From NCBI RefSeq assembly GCF_016509475.1, contig NC_057356.1, forward strand, positions 15,699,501 through 15,763,500: a DNA stretch of 64,000 nt. The letters run 5' to 3'. Numbering within the stretch: position 1 is the stretch's first letter; every line of letters begins with the position of its first letter. The notes under the pieces were generated by a model. That model was given only the letters and a program-made list of their open reading frames with translations. It was not told the origin of the DNA and did not search any database. Both the position numbers and the translations under genes were made by a program. This document shows, in pieces, positions 54,118-63,815 of this stretch. This DNA is from Prionailurus bengalensis (Eukaryota > Chordata > Mammalia > Carnivora > Felidae).

Positions 54118-54146
54118 GATGGTGATGATGATGATGATGATGATGA
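54118..54146. repeat. (GAT)n microsatellite
   Basis: About nine GAT units. Translated on the plus strand it gives poly-Asp or poly-Met. It abuts a reverse MIR. Confidence 0.9.
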
Positions 54147-54335
54147 AAACAATGATTGTTACCATTTTCCCGAACATCTCCAAGGTGCCAGGCACCATGC
54201 TAGGTGCCTGTCGTATATGGTTTCAACAATGTCCTAAGATGGGTATTCATTTAGCCCAGTTTTACAGATGAAAAAAAGTGCATCTGGAAGAGGGAGAAAT
54301 GACTCACCCAAAGTCGCAGACACCAAGGGATCAGG
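54147..54335 (-). repeat. MIR SINE, antisense
   Basis: 'gccaggcaccatgctaggt', 'cagttttacagatgaaaa', 'actcacccaaagtcgcag' is MIR in reverse. The GAT tract may have grown from its end. Confidence 0.8.
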
Positions 54336-54404
54336 AGATGCTAACTAGTTAAAACCAGAACAGACCATTTCCAAAACCAGCACATTTTCCTCATGCTAGA
54401 TCAC

Positions 54405-54565
54405 CCTGGATCAAACCACCTGGGTTTAAATTCCAGCGCCACCACTTACTAAGCTATGGTTAGACTGCCTGACCTCTTTGAGCCTTGGTTTGCTCGTCAG
54501 CAAAACGGGGACAACTACCTGCCTCCTGGGGATATTGTGAGGATTCAAGGAGATCATGTACATGG
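54405..54565 (+). repeat. MIR SINE, sense
   Basis: 'aaaccacctgggtttaaatt', 'gccaccacttactaagc', 'gacctctttgagccttggt', 'gtgaggattcaaggagatc'. Good copy. With the reverse MIR to its left it makes a divergent pair. Confidence 0.85.
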
Positions 54566-55489
54566 GAGTCCCTAGTTCAGCATCTTGCTCAAGCCCTTAC
54601 TATGCACACCTTTCCACCTCCTGCAAAGGTACCAGCTTCCCTTCAACTACAGATGCTCCCCTGACTCCCAGCTCTCACTCTTACAGGCTCAGACCCTCCT
54701 GTATCTATTTCCTGACACCCTCAATGGAGACTCTCCAAGACCTACTTCTCTTGGCAGAATTTCATGCTTCCAAGTTTTCTTGTCTGTTTCCCACTATCCA
54801 AACTAACCTCCCGCCAATAGCTTTCCTTAGTCCCCAGCCAGCAATTTAGCCAAGGATGATGGCACATTAAAGGTGAGAATCATGACAGTTCAGTCGAGGA
54901 AAAAAGACAGAGAGACAAAGAGAGAGACTCAGCTGGGACTCCATGCTGCTGCATGGTAAACAGAGCTGGAGATTACCAGGACTTGACCAAGGTAAAGGCT
55001 TAGCTCCCTCCAATAAAAGAGGTTTCCGTTCTGGAGGAAGAATAGGTATGGTGGCTTCATGGTCATGTAGGACCCAGGTTCCTTCTATCTTTCAATCCAC
55101 TATCCTTAGCATTTGTTTCCATCTGCAAGGTTTCCTCATGCTCACACAGTGGCTGCTGGTGCTGCAACCATTACGGCTAAGTCTCAGGCAGCAGGAAGGA
55201 AGAAGGGGGAAAAAGGCCAAAGGGCACATGCCCCCAGCTGTATTAACATCCTTCGAAGAGTTTTCCCAGAAGCTTCTCCCAATGACTTCCACTTGTATCT
55301 CACTGGCCTGTCCTATCTGCAAGGGCAACTGGAAAGCACAGTTTTGTGTGTTGTCTTGTTTTGTTGGTGTTTTTATCGAGGCATTTGGAAGCCCAAGAGA
55401 ATGTGGTCTGTTACTAAGGAAGGTGGGGAAATGGGTATTTGGTAGGTAACTGGCACTTTCTGCCATTAGGAGGAAGGAAGGGAGGTAGG
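54566..55489. other. Unique sequence, no gene recognised
   Basis: A 168-codon plus frame (54943-55449) and a 189-codon minus frame (55092-55661) overlap across 350 bp. Neither has a domain or splice support. Both look like chance frames. Confidence 0.4.
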
Positions 55490-55830
55490 GAAGGAAAACC
55501 AACAAGTGTTGATTGCCCACGCTCTCTCTCCCAGGCACGGTCTTTAAGGAGCCCATAGTCAAATAGGAAAAGCAGACCAAAAATAGACAATTGCCATAGA
55601 GTGCGATAAGTGCGATAATAATGAGAAGCACAGAAGCACCAGAAGCCAGGGGGAGGGGCACGGAGGAGGTACTTGAACTAGCCTGGGGTTAGGAGAGTGG
55701 GGGAGTGTGAGATCGAATGGTCAACACTGGACAATTCTTCCCAAGTCTTGAAGGACAAATAGAAATCAGCCAAGTGAAGAAGCAGCAAAGGGCACTGCAG
55801 GAGGAAGCAAAATCATGTGTAATGTTCAGG
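55490..55830 (+). repeat. Ancient interspersed repeat (family B), partial
   Basis: 'aaggagcccatagtcaaat', 'cagaccaaaaatagacaat' and 'gagtgcgataagtgcgata' fit the first half of family B. No clear right end. Confidence 0.35.
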
Positions 55831-56201
55831 GGTAGGGAGACGCAAAGAAATGACTGGTTGAGTGGTTAAAGACTAGCAGGCAGGAAACTTTTCCCTTCTT
55901 CCCTTCTAGGTTCTTGTAATAGGTCAGCTTATAAAATAGCAGAAAGCTTATTGTATAGAAGTTCGGCTTAAACTCACCTTTCATGAATAATTGAGACAAA
56001 AGCTTATGTAGTTCCCTATTAGGGTTATCGGAAATTACTAACCGCCCTATCTCACTTCTGTGACCTCGCCTGCTTGCTGAACAGATAACTTAGGATGCAA
56101 AACGCTCCCCCACCCCTTCTACCAAGATCCGGCCTAGGCAACACCAACATGTACAAAGTCACGAACTCACTGCCCCAGGGTATCTTAGGTGTCTAACTAT
56201 G

Positions 56202-56206
56202 ATTGG
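56202..56206 (-). promoter_or_regulatory. CCAAT-type box in the LTR
   Basis: An inverted CCAAT word (ATTGG) about 155 bp before the TATA-like word. A second TAATTGG lies at 56313-56320. Confidence 0.4.
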
Positions 56207-56357
56207 TCATTTTAAACCCTCTTAGGACAAAGAACTTTAAATTGATAGGTTCCCGCCAAAACTAACGTCTGTGTGTCACAATATAACTGGCTACCATGAA
56301 ATGCTGTAAATTGTAATTGGTTAACTAAATAATGACGTACTCTGACTTGCTAAAATC

Positions 56358-56365
56358 CATATATG
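56358..56365 (+). promoter_or_regulatory. TATA-like box in the LTR
   Basis: CATATATG about 70-80 bp before the AATAAA, consistent with LTR promoter placement. Weak match. Confidence 0.4.
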
Positions 56366-56435
56366 CTCACCGCTACCTTTGTTCGGGGCCATTCTCTGCA
56401 TTTTTCTCCTTAAGATCAGGTTTGGCCCCGCCGTG

Positions 56436-56441
56436 AATAAA
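56436..56441 (+). terminator. Polyadenylation signal in the LTR
   Basis: AATAAA within the LTR's R region, the usual position for retroviral 3' processing. It could in principle end transcripts of a surrounding gene, but this is not shown. Confidence 0.5.
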
Positions 56442-56486
56442 ATCTTGCCTCGCTTCTGTTCGGCGTCTGGTGGTTTTTTTCCAACA

Positions 56487-56999
56487 GCACCCTGTTTCAG
56501 TTCTTAGGCTGGTCTAATAATTAAATTGACAACAGACAGAAAATAGGGGCAACAATGAAAACAAAACCCAAAACCATTTAATTTTGTACATACAGGAGCC
56601 CATAGAAAAAGGAGACTCAAAGAAGTGCCCACAGCAGGCAGCTTTTGTACCTCCTAGACAGACAACACATTTGTAAAGAATCGAGAACAAAGGGTTTGGG
56701 CGAGGGGTCGCAAATTAGCGGTCAAGCAGCAAGGGTGGTTTCCACAGCCTTCTCGGCCCTGAATTCCCTCTGTCTGATGGTGAGGACGCCTCTCTTTCTC
56801 TTGGCACAGCGGGGGTACCATGCACAAGGGAGAAGGATTTCCCACTCTCAGGGGAACAAAGGAGGGTCAAAGCGTCCTCCTTGCCCTGGCTGCATCTTTA
56901 AGTCACTTTAATTTAAAATAATCAATAAGCCACCTGGCGTATTCAGGAGTGGCATGCTCTACTTCCCTTCAAGATAAAGCCCATATCTTAGAGGACCTT
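56487..56999. other. Unique sequence, no gene recognised
   Basis: Opposite-strand frames of 63-88 codons (56645-56911) without a domain. Confidence 0.4.
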
Positions 57000-57270
57000 G
57001 CTGTCATGGAAAAGAGTCTAGACGTGGTCCTCAGGACAGTGGAAAGCCATGGAAGGGTTTGGAGCACTCTGATGGGAATGGTGAGGTTTGCATTTTAGAA
57101 GGAGCACTGTGGCACAGGATGGGAAGGGGAAGGACCAGGAAGCTACTTAGAGTAACAGAGGCAACCAATGATGGTTTCTGGCTCAGATGGTGGCAACAGG
57201 AAGGGAGACAGTCAAGTGATATTTAAGAAGTGGGGTTCTAACTGATCACTTCCTGATCAGTTAGTGGGTA
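57000..57270 (+). repeat. Ancient interspersed repeat (family B), partial
   Basis: 'tggaaagccatggaaggg', 'tttggagcactctgatggg', 'agaaggagcactgtggcac' match the middle of family B. Partial. Confidence 0.5.
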
Positions 57271-57639
57271 TGAAGAGGCTGAAGGGGACAAAAGTAATGT
57301 CCCCATTCTACAGGTGAAACAAGCTGTGTTTTGCTACCCTAGAGCAACTCCCGAACAGCACACTTGTGGCCAAAGGAACCCTCCACGTTATGCCTTCTTC
57401 CAACTCAAATGGCACCTGCTAGCTACACGTGTACCGTGCCCACACTTCAGAAATGCCCCCAAGACTCTTACGAAGGAGCCAGAGAGAATAAAGCTGCAGC
57501 ATATAAAATGGCATCCCCGTGTGAGGATCAAGCCCCACAGCCACGTTTTTCTTCTGTCTGCTTTATGAGCAAAAGGAACCCACACACCGGACTTCTTTGG
57601 GGGCTGAGTCATTCTGGAAGGACAGAATCTGTCTGAACC
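57271..57639. other. Unique sequence, no gene recognised
   Basis: Frames of 74-90 codons on both strands over 57314-57636 without a domain. Confidence 0.4.
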
Positions 57640-57956
57640 TTTTGATCTGAGAGGTGAAATCCCGACTGGGCAATTCTCCCATTGTTGGGCATTACAATTA
57701 GCAAATGACCCGGGGATGGTAAAGAGATGTTCGGATGTGATTTAATAAGAATGTGGTTGCAATAAGCCCTCAGAATATGTTTGCCATCAATTTGCTGTAT
57801 ACACAATATGCTACCAGTGCAATCTTTTGTGTATGCAGTTGACCTTTATCTCTGGCAATCTTGTCCTATAAAGAAGAGTGAAATCCTCCATTGCAAATCA
57901 TTAGCACTCAGGAAATGGCTTTAATTTGCATGCTGACAAAGATATTAACTTGGGTG
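57640..57956. promoter_or_regulatory. Candidate conserved noncoding element (SOX/POU/homeodomain words)
   Basis: Repeat-free block with CCATTGTT (SOX type) at 57679-57686, CAATTA at 57695-57700 within TTACAATTAGC, GCAAATCATTAGC near 57893, and ATTTGCAT (POU octamer-like) at 57924-57931. SOX plus POU plus homeodomain words in under 320 bp is a pattern seen in developmental enhancers. Untested. Confidence 0.4.
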
Positions 57957-57958
57957 GT

Positions 57959-57970
57959 GGGGGGGGGGGG
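57959..57970. repeat. G run
   Basis: A run of G between the two candidate elements; its length is likely to be uncertain in sequencing. Confidence 0.85.
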
Positions 57971-57989
57971 AATAACACAACACGTCCTT

Positions 57990-58700
57990 TTGTCTGAAAG
58001 GCAGTTCAAAATCTGTGTTGTGACTACAGTTGACTGAAGTTCAATTACTGTAATAAATGTATTCCAAATTTCATCTCAATTGTATTTGCATTTTAATGAA
58101 TGATTCTCACCTTCTTGTCAATTTGGCAGCCAGGCTAGATTTATTAAGTTATTGTATAAACAGGGCATTCTAATGCGGGAATTTAAATGCAAAATATTTG
58201 CTCGGCACTGCGTTTGAACTGGGGCCGCGTTATTAATTTGCCCGTACAGGTTGCCTGAAAATTCAAGAATTTAAGGATGGCATTTCAGATCCCTTCTTTC
58301 CATCAGGTGTGCTCTCTCCCCCTCTGAAATCAATACGTCTGGGTGGGCTGACAAAGCAAGGCATCAGCCAGCCAGACGAAGAGGGCTCTCCAAGTCTCCA
58401 GCCTCCGCAAACTGAAAAGAAACTGATTTATTTGCTATTATTTGAAAACAGTAAAATTTGTTAAGTGAAAATTTCCCGTGTAGGCAATTCCCGTCTTCAA
58501 GAGCAGGACATCCCTGAAATCGGATTGCCAGGAGTGTTTGTTCATTTTAATGTCATTCTGCCTTTCCCGTTGAAGCACTCCTGGCTTTATAGCCTCATAT
58601 TTCTTGCAGGCAGAGACAGAAAATGTGAGTGAAAACCAGCTGGATGCAGAGACGTAATACCATTAAAAGTTGGTTGTTTTTTTTTTAAGTACATCTGGGC
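57990..58700. promoter_or_regulatory. Candidate conserved noncoding element, about 0.7 kb
   Basis: The longest repeat-free stretch with uniform, motif-rich composition: ATTTGCAT at 58084-58091, TTAATGAATGATT after it, AATTTAAATGCAAAATATTTG at 58180-58200, TTATTAATTTG at 58230-58240, and TTTATAGCCTCATA near 58585. It also lacks any SINE although SINEs are common in the window. Function and conservation are inferred, not tested. Confidence 0.45.
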
Positions 58701-58743
58701 TGTTGGTTTTTAACAAAGTGATTTGCGGTGGTTAATCCTATGT

Positions 58744-58757
58744 CCCCCCCCCCCCCC
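58744..58757. repeat. C run of 14
   Basis: Fourteen consecutive C residues, flanking the candidate element on its right. Confidence 0.85.
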
Positions 58758-59154
58758 ATGATGGAAAGGGTGAACAAGAATTCCCTTTGCTACCCACCCC
58801 CCAGCTCTCCAGAACTCCCACAGCTTTTTGCAAGGCCCCTGTGAAAAGATCTGGGCTGCTTCTGACACCATTCAGTCCTATTTCTCAGGTAGGGCCCTGG
58901 GGATGGAGGCAGATTCAGGTAATGAGAGCCTCCCCACAAGCAGAATGCCCTCAAAGGGGGACCATGTCTGCTACTGATGTGCTTAAAGAACTTTCTGAGA
59001 TGAAGTGATGACTAGCGTGTGTCAAAGTTCTATTTGAAACCTGTAGCAACGGAAACCAGCTTCTAACACAGCCAGTTCAAAGATCTCTTTTTGGAGAATG
59101 TTTTGTTTTATTTTGTTGGCTTGTTTTTAATAGGGGAAAGGGGACAGTTAGACT
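58758..59154. other. Unique sequence
   Basis: No gene or clear repeat. Confidence 0.35.
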
Positions 59155-59284
59155 AACAATGCATCTTGAACTTCAATGTGTAAATGAATCACCTGTGGGT
59201 CCTATTAAAATGCCGATTCTCATTCAGGAGGTTTGAGTGGGGACCCAAGATTCTGCCTTTCTTTCTATCTTTTTTTTTAAGTTT

Positions 59285-59353
<69 letters not shown>

Positions 59354-59363
59354 TGGGCGGAGG

Positions 59364-59401
<38 letters not shown>

Positions 59402-59590
59402 CCCAAGCAGGCTCCACGAGGTCAGTGCGTGGAACCTGATGTGGGACTTGAACTCACCAAACTGTGAGATCATGACCTGAGCTGAAATCAAGAGTCAGAT
59501 GCTCAATCAACTGAGCCACCCCGGTGCCCCAGGTGATGCTGATGCTGATGCTGCTGGTCCAAGGACCACAGCACTTGGAGTAGCAAGGAG
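59155..59590. mobile_element. hAT-Charlie MITE, MER5-like, split by a SINE
   Basis: Left part 'aatgtgtaaatgaatcacct', 'ccgattctcattcagg', 'gacccaagattctgcc'; right part 'aggtgatgctgatgctg', 'ctggtccaaggaccac'. Together they match the near-palindromic MER5 order. The SINE 59271-59530 lies between. Confidence 0.7.
59271..59530 (-). mobile_element. CAN-SINE, antisense, with an expanded (GA)n tract
   Basis: Minus-strand head GGGGCACCGGGGTGGCTCAG and an unusually long GA region at 59304-59399, split by 'tgtgggcggaggggc'. The CT tract has probably undergone two expansions. No clear duplication. Confidence 0.93.
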
Positions 59591-59989
59591 CTACAAAGCA
59601 TCACTCAAAAGGACGAACAGCTAAAGGTTAACAGACTTGTTACAAATCTGATGGGCCAGCTGTGTGGGTAAATCTAACACCCAGAAAAGGCTCTTCAACT
59701 CATCAGAAGATATCAGAAATTTGCTCAAATGTGTCATCAAGTATGCTAGATACTTCTCAGAAGGGGCTGTTAATTACTTTATGATCTAAGGTCTGTTCCG
59801 GACCATCTTTTCTCAGGTCTGAGGCAATTTCCTTCTTAATACCATATTTTATCATATCGAAAAGGAGCATTTTTTTTTCTCACATTTTAACATCTCTGAG
59901 CTGGAGATGTAATGTACAATTATATCTTAATTTAATTGGCCTGGGTTTCTCTTTGTGGTTCAAAAATAATAGTGTGTCTTATAATAGAT
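59591..59989. other. Unique sequence
   Basis: AT-rich, no gene or clear repeat. Confidence 0.35.
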
Positions 59990-60370
59990 AATGTATCGGT
60001 CAGCTATTTTCACCATAATGCTATGTAACGAGCTTCCCCAAACTCAGCAATTTTCAGTAAGTATTTCTTCCTTGTTCATGTGTCTGTAGGTTAACTGGGG
60101 TTTGGCCAATCTCGGCTGAGATTAGCTGAGTTCAGTTCTGTTCCCCATGCCTTTCTCATTCTTCTGGGTTCAGCAAAATAGTGGGTTTTGTTATTGTCAT
60201 GGGGCCAACTGAACAAGCTTATTTCAAGCTTCTGTTCAAGTCATATCTGCTAACTTCCATAGGCCAAGGAAGTTACATGAAAGCCAAAAGCCAGGGGGCT
60301 GGGACGTACACTCCACCCTTGAATACAGGGAACAGGGGAATGTGAGCACTGACTTTATCTACTACAGGAG
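59990..60370 (-). repeat. Probable old LTR or DNA element
   Basis: 'cggtcagctattttcacc', 'taggttaactggggtttgg' and 'ctcggctgagattagctg' resemble a common old interspersed element. I cannot name it with confidence. Confidence 0.35.
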
Positions 60371-60491
60371 GTATCTTGGATTGGATAAAACATGGTCTAA
60401 AGGGGGAAAAGGTAAGCCACCAGTTTCTAGTCTGCAGGCCTAGAGGTGAACCCTACACAACATACAGCCTGGAGATATGCAAAGTCAAAGC
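60371..60491. other. Unique sequence
   Basis: Nothing recognisable. Confidence 0.3.
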
Positions 60492-60710
60492 TTTTTTTTT
60501 TTTTTTAAGTTTATTTTATTTTTGAGAGATACAGAGACAGCATGAGTGGGGGAGGGGCAGAGAGAGAGAGAGAAAGAGAGAGACACAGAATCCCAAGCAG
60601 GCTCCACGCTGCCAGCGCAGAGCCCAACACGGGACTCAAACCCATGAAACCACGAGATCATGACCTGAGCCGAAACCAAGAGTCAGACACTTAACCAACT
60701 AAGCCACTGA
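60492..60710 (-). mobile_element. CAN-SINE, antisense, head incomplete
   Basis: The right end stops at GTGGCTTAG-type sequence without the GGGGCGCCTGG head, so the tRNA-like head is truncated. (G/A)TCAAAGCTTT appears on both sides (60484 and 60711). Normal GA tract and tail. Confidence 0.92.
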
Positions 60711-60774
60711 ATCAAAGCTTTAGAAGCTTCCAGTTGAATGTGATTCACCTTGCAGCATGCAGGTGGAGAGGGAG
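60711..60774. other. Short unique sequence
   Basis: Nothing recognisable. Confidence 0.3.
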
Positions 60775-60900
60775 AAATTCTGGAACCAGCCCTCCTGGCT
60801 TCCGATGCCTGCTCTGCCACTTTCCGGCTGTTACGGACCCTCATCATTTACTTACCCCTTTCCTTGTTTTCTCACCTGTAAATTACACTAACCTCTCAGG
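60775..60900 (+). repeat. MIR SINE, 5' half
   Basis: 'attctggaaccagccctcc', 'tgctctgccactttccgg', 'tttctcacctgtaaatta'. Partial. Confidence 0.7.
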
Positions 60901-60914
60901 ACGGTGAGCGAGTT

Positions 60915-61110
60915 GGCAATAATAATTATAGCTCTCACTCACGGAGTCCTGTGTGGTAGGCACCATAGTAAGCTCTTTAGGTCCACTATCTCATTTAATC
61001 CTGCCAAGAGCCCTCCGAGGCAAGAGCTAATATTTTCCCCATTTGAAAATGAAGAGGCTAAAGTTCAGAGAGGTTTAAAACCTGCCTGAGAGAGAGGCAA
61101 AGGTCCCATG
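60915..61110 (-). repeat. MIR SINE, antisense
   Basis: 'gtgtggtaggcaccatag', 'atttaatcctgccaagagc', 'tgaagaggctaaagttcag'. It faces the MIR to its left, so the two form a convergent pair. Confidence 0.8.
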
Positions 61111-62181
61111 CAGAGGCTGTCCCGTGCAAGCCTCACCATGTATTTACTGCTCCTCAAGTCTGAAGGGGCCTGGGAGAAACCTGGGCTTCCTGACTTCTGT
61201 CCCTTTGGTCTGAGCTAAGTCCTGCTGAGAACGCTGTTCCCGAAGTGAGCAATCTCCATTCATGGGATCACACACAGACTCCCGTACAGAGAACATATGT
61301 CCCTTAAAAATAAAAACCCATCCCCATGCACTGGATAAGAATATGTCACACTGGGTAGAGGAAACTTTCCATTTTATAATCGGCTGCTTCCTCCGCTTGC
61401 CTGATGCAGTTAATTATTTTACTCCCCATCGTTCCTCTTGCGATGTTAGCCAGGGGAGTTTTACAGCATGGAAAGCAGTGAACAGGAGGCCCCGGGTGAG
61501 TGGATTTAAAGGCGAATACTGCTCTTCCCTGCAAATAGCTCCCTTCACACAAATAGCCTGGTAATCAGCAATAATGATGGAGAAAATGTAGGGAACATAC
61601 AAGGGAATTAAATGGGAATTTGCTGAAATATTAAGCATTTTTAAATGGGCCTCCACGGTACCATGGGAGTGCTTCGCAGCTCAATGAATGAACATCTTGT
61701 AGCCTGAAATTCCTAGAATAGACTGGTGTGTCTGACATGAGGGCCCAGACCCGCCCCACCCCCCACCCCCACCAGCTCTGCTCATCTCTCACCCAGGTCT
61801 TTCCAGAAGATCTAGCAGCTGGGAGTCTGGCTGCCTTGGATGAAAAGGGGTGGTAATTCCAACAGAAAACTTGATTCCTCAAATTGGCTAAGCTGGGTTT
61901 CCCTTTCCCCTGTTATTCAGGCATTCATCACTATCGGCACTTAGGGTCTTGTTACAGAGATGGCTTTACACAGCATGTCCTCCCTGTACAGATCCTTGAG
62001 AAAAATCGCTTCCTAGTTTCAGCACCAGGAATAAGTAGGCATCTCCTGAACAGCTTTTTAAAAATCGTACGGTCATTGGGAATCACATGAGGGATTGTAT
62101 TTCCCTTTTTGCGTTAGCCACTAGGATGCTCAGGGCCAAATTGTGCACTACATCATGTGGTACAGGTTTGGTTTTAAAAAT
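61111..62181. other. Unique sequence, no gene recognised
   Basis: Repeat-poor. The block 61380-61720 is AT-rich with TTAATTATTTTA and GGAATTAAATGGGAATTTG and could be a weak conserved element. Overlapping frames on both strands have no domain. A donor-like CCGGGTGAGT occurs at 61492-61501 but without a convincing acceptor. Confidence 0.35.
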
Positions 62182-62609
62182 TTTTTTTTAATGTTTATTT
62201 TTTTTTTAATTTTTTTTAACGTTTTATTTATTTTTGAGACAGAGAGAGACACAGCATGAACGGGGGAGGGTCAGAGAGAGAGGGAGACACAGAATTGGAA
62301 GCAGGCTCCAGGCTCTGAGCCATCAGCCCAGAGCCCGACGCGGGGCTCGAACTCGCAGACCGCGAGATCGTGACCTGAGCTGAAGTCGGACGCTCAACTG
62401 ACTGAGCCACCCAGGCGCCCCTAATGTTTATTTTTGACAGAAAGACAGACAGAGTGAGGGTGGGGGAGAGGGAGACACAGAACCCAAAGCAGGCTCCAAG
62501 CTCTGAGCTGTCAGCACAGAGCCTGATGTGGGGCTTGAACTCGCGAACGGTGAGATCATGACCTGAGCCGAAATCAGATGCTTAACCGACTGAACCATCC
62601 AGGCACCCC
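62182..62609 (-). mobile_element. CAN-SINE, antisense, containing a second SINE
   Basis: Outer element: its tail starts at about 62182, the body resumes at 62422 and the head ends at 62609. ATGTGGTACAGGTTT flanks it at 62155-62169 and 62610-62624. The nested SINE lies at 62202-62421. Confidence 0.93.
62202..62421 (-). mobile_element. Young CAN-SINE, antisense, inside another SINE
   Basis: Minus-strand form GGGGCGCCTGGGTGGCTCAG with CGCGGTCTGCGAGTTCGAG. The TAATGTTTATTTTT duplicates (62189 and 62422) come from the host SINE tail. CpG-rich and young. Confidence 0.95.
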
Positions 62610-62624
62610 AATGTGGTACAGGTT

Positions 62625-63097
62625 TTGACACCTGTCTTATCTGATTTTTTGCCTTCTTGCTTTTCCTGCCTTTATCCCTTTTTTTGTTTTGTTTTGTTCT
62701 GAATTTTCTGCCTCTAATACTTTTTTGGAATAAGGGCATAAAGGAGTCAAACAAATCTCTCACCAACCTCTTAATTACAATTAAAAAATGCATAACTAAG
62801 ACTCAGAGGTGAAGACTGTGAATCCTCCGAGGATGCGTTCACCTTTGCAATGCCAGTGCCCCGAACAGAACTTAACACGTTATAATCAGTGCCTGATGCA
62901 GAGTCTGACACTTAACAGGTGTCCAGCCTAAGGCATGCCACATAATGTTCAAGCCCTTTTTCTTTACTGTGGCATGGACCATCAATCTGCCACTTTTTAT
63001 AAATTAATTTAAGAAGGACGTTGTTAACCCTCATGGACAAAGACAACACAGTGAGGCTGGCTGTCCCATGCGTGCCGGCCTAGATATCTGATCACAC
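62625..63097. other. Unique sequence
   Basis: An L2- or MIR-like phrase 'gtgcctgatgcagagtctg' near 62893 is too weak to call. No gene. Confidence 0.35.
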
Positions 63098-63815
63098 TAT
63101 GTAATAGTTTGCTGGCATTGCCATAACAAAGCACCACCAGCCGGGTGGCTCAGCCACAGAGATGTGTTGTCTCACACTTCTGGAGCCTAGAAGTCCAAGA
63201 TCAGTGTGTCAGCGGGGTTGGTTCCTTCTGAGGTCTGTGAGGGGGACTCTGTTCTATGCCTCCACCCAGCTACTCATGGTTTGCAAGCCGTGTTTGGTGC
63301 TCCTTCCTGTGGGAACATCACCCCGATCTCTGCCTTCATCTTCATATGGCTTCATATTCTCCCCATGTGCTTGCCTGTGTCCAAATTTCCCCCTTTTTAA
63401 AAAAAATGTTTATTTATTTGAGAGAGAGAGAGAGAGCGTGCACATGCATGAGTGGGGGAGGGGCAGAGAGAGAGAGGGGGAGAGAGAGAATCCCTAGCAG
63501 GCTCCACAATGTCAGCACAGAGCCCAAGGCAGGGCTCGGTCCCATGAACCATGAGATCGCGACCTGAGCCGAAATCAAGAGTCAGATGCTTAACCGACTG
63601 AGCCCCCCAGGTGGCCCCAAATTTCCCCTTTCTATAAGGACAGCAGTCATATTGGATGAGGGGCCCACCCTACTCCAGCATGACCTCATCTTAACTAATT
63701 GCATCAGCAGTGACCTTATAAGGTCACTTTCTGAGATACTGGGAGTTAAGGCTTCAGCCTGTGAACTGTGGGAAAACACAATTCAATCCATAATACATAC
63801 CTTCCAGGATCTAGT
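63098..63815 (-). mobile_element. ERVL-MaLR LTR, antisense, split by a SINE
   Basis: The plus strand runs 'aatagtttgctggcattgcc' ... 'cttctggagcctagaagtcc' ... 'ggatgaggggcccaccc' ... 'caattcaatccataa', the reverse complement of a MaLR LTR. It is split at 63397-63616 by a CAN-SINE with CCAAATTTCCCC(C)TTT on both sides. Apart from the SINE it is about 500 bp and looks nearly whole. No internal retroviral genes. Confidence 0.85.
63397..63616 (-). mobile_element. CAN-SINE, antisense, inside a MaLR LTR
   Basis: Minus-strand head GGGGCCACCTGGGGGGCTCAG-like (CCACC in place of CGCC), GA tract at 63421-63437 and 63468-63490. Duplicate CCAAATTTCCCC at 63381 and 63617. Confidence 0.94.

Larger units (their letters stand above)
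55915..56486 (+). mobile_element. Solo retroviral LTR, class I (gammaretrovirus-like)
   Basis: The segment ends in ...CCAACA at 56486. It carries an inverted CCAAT word (ATTGG at 56202-56206), a TATA-like CATATATG at 56358-56365, and AATAAA at 56436-56441, the order and spacing expected of U3-R-U5. The left edge at the TG of TGTAATAGG (55915) is my best guess; I did not find a target-site duplication. No gag, pol or env is present on either side, so it is a solo LTR left by recombination. No viral protein is coded. Confidence 0.65.

Noticed and set aside
54118..54146. Poly-Asp or poly-Met coding tract
   Set aside because: A simple GAT microsatellite next to a MIR, without any supporting exon.
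55092..55661. 189-codon minus-strand open frame, the longest non-repeat frame
   Set aside because: No domain, no splice support, and a 168-codon plus-strand frame (54943-55449) overlaps it. Long frames occur by chance at this length and composition.
59271..59530. Arg/Glu-rich low-complexity protein
   Set aside because: It comes from the expanded GA tract of a CAN-SINE.
61456..61501. Possible exon ending in CCG|GGTGAGT
   Set aside because: The donor-like word is present but the upstream acceptor is weak and the enclosed frame has no biased composition or domain.
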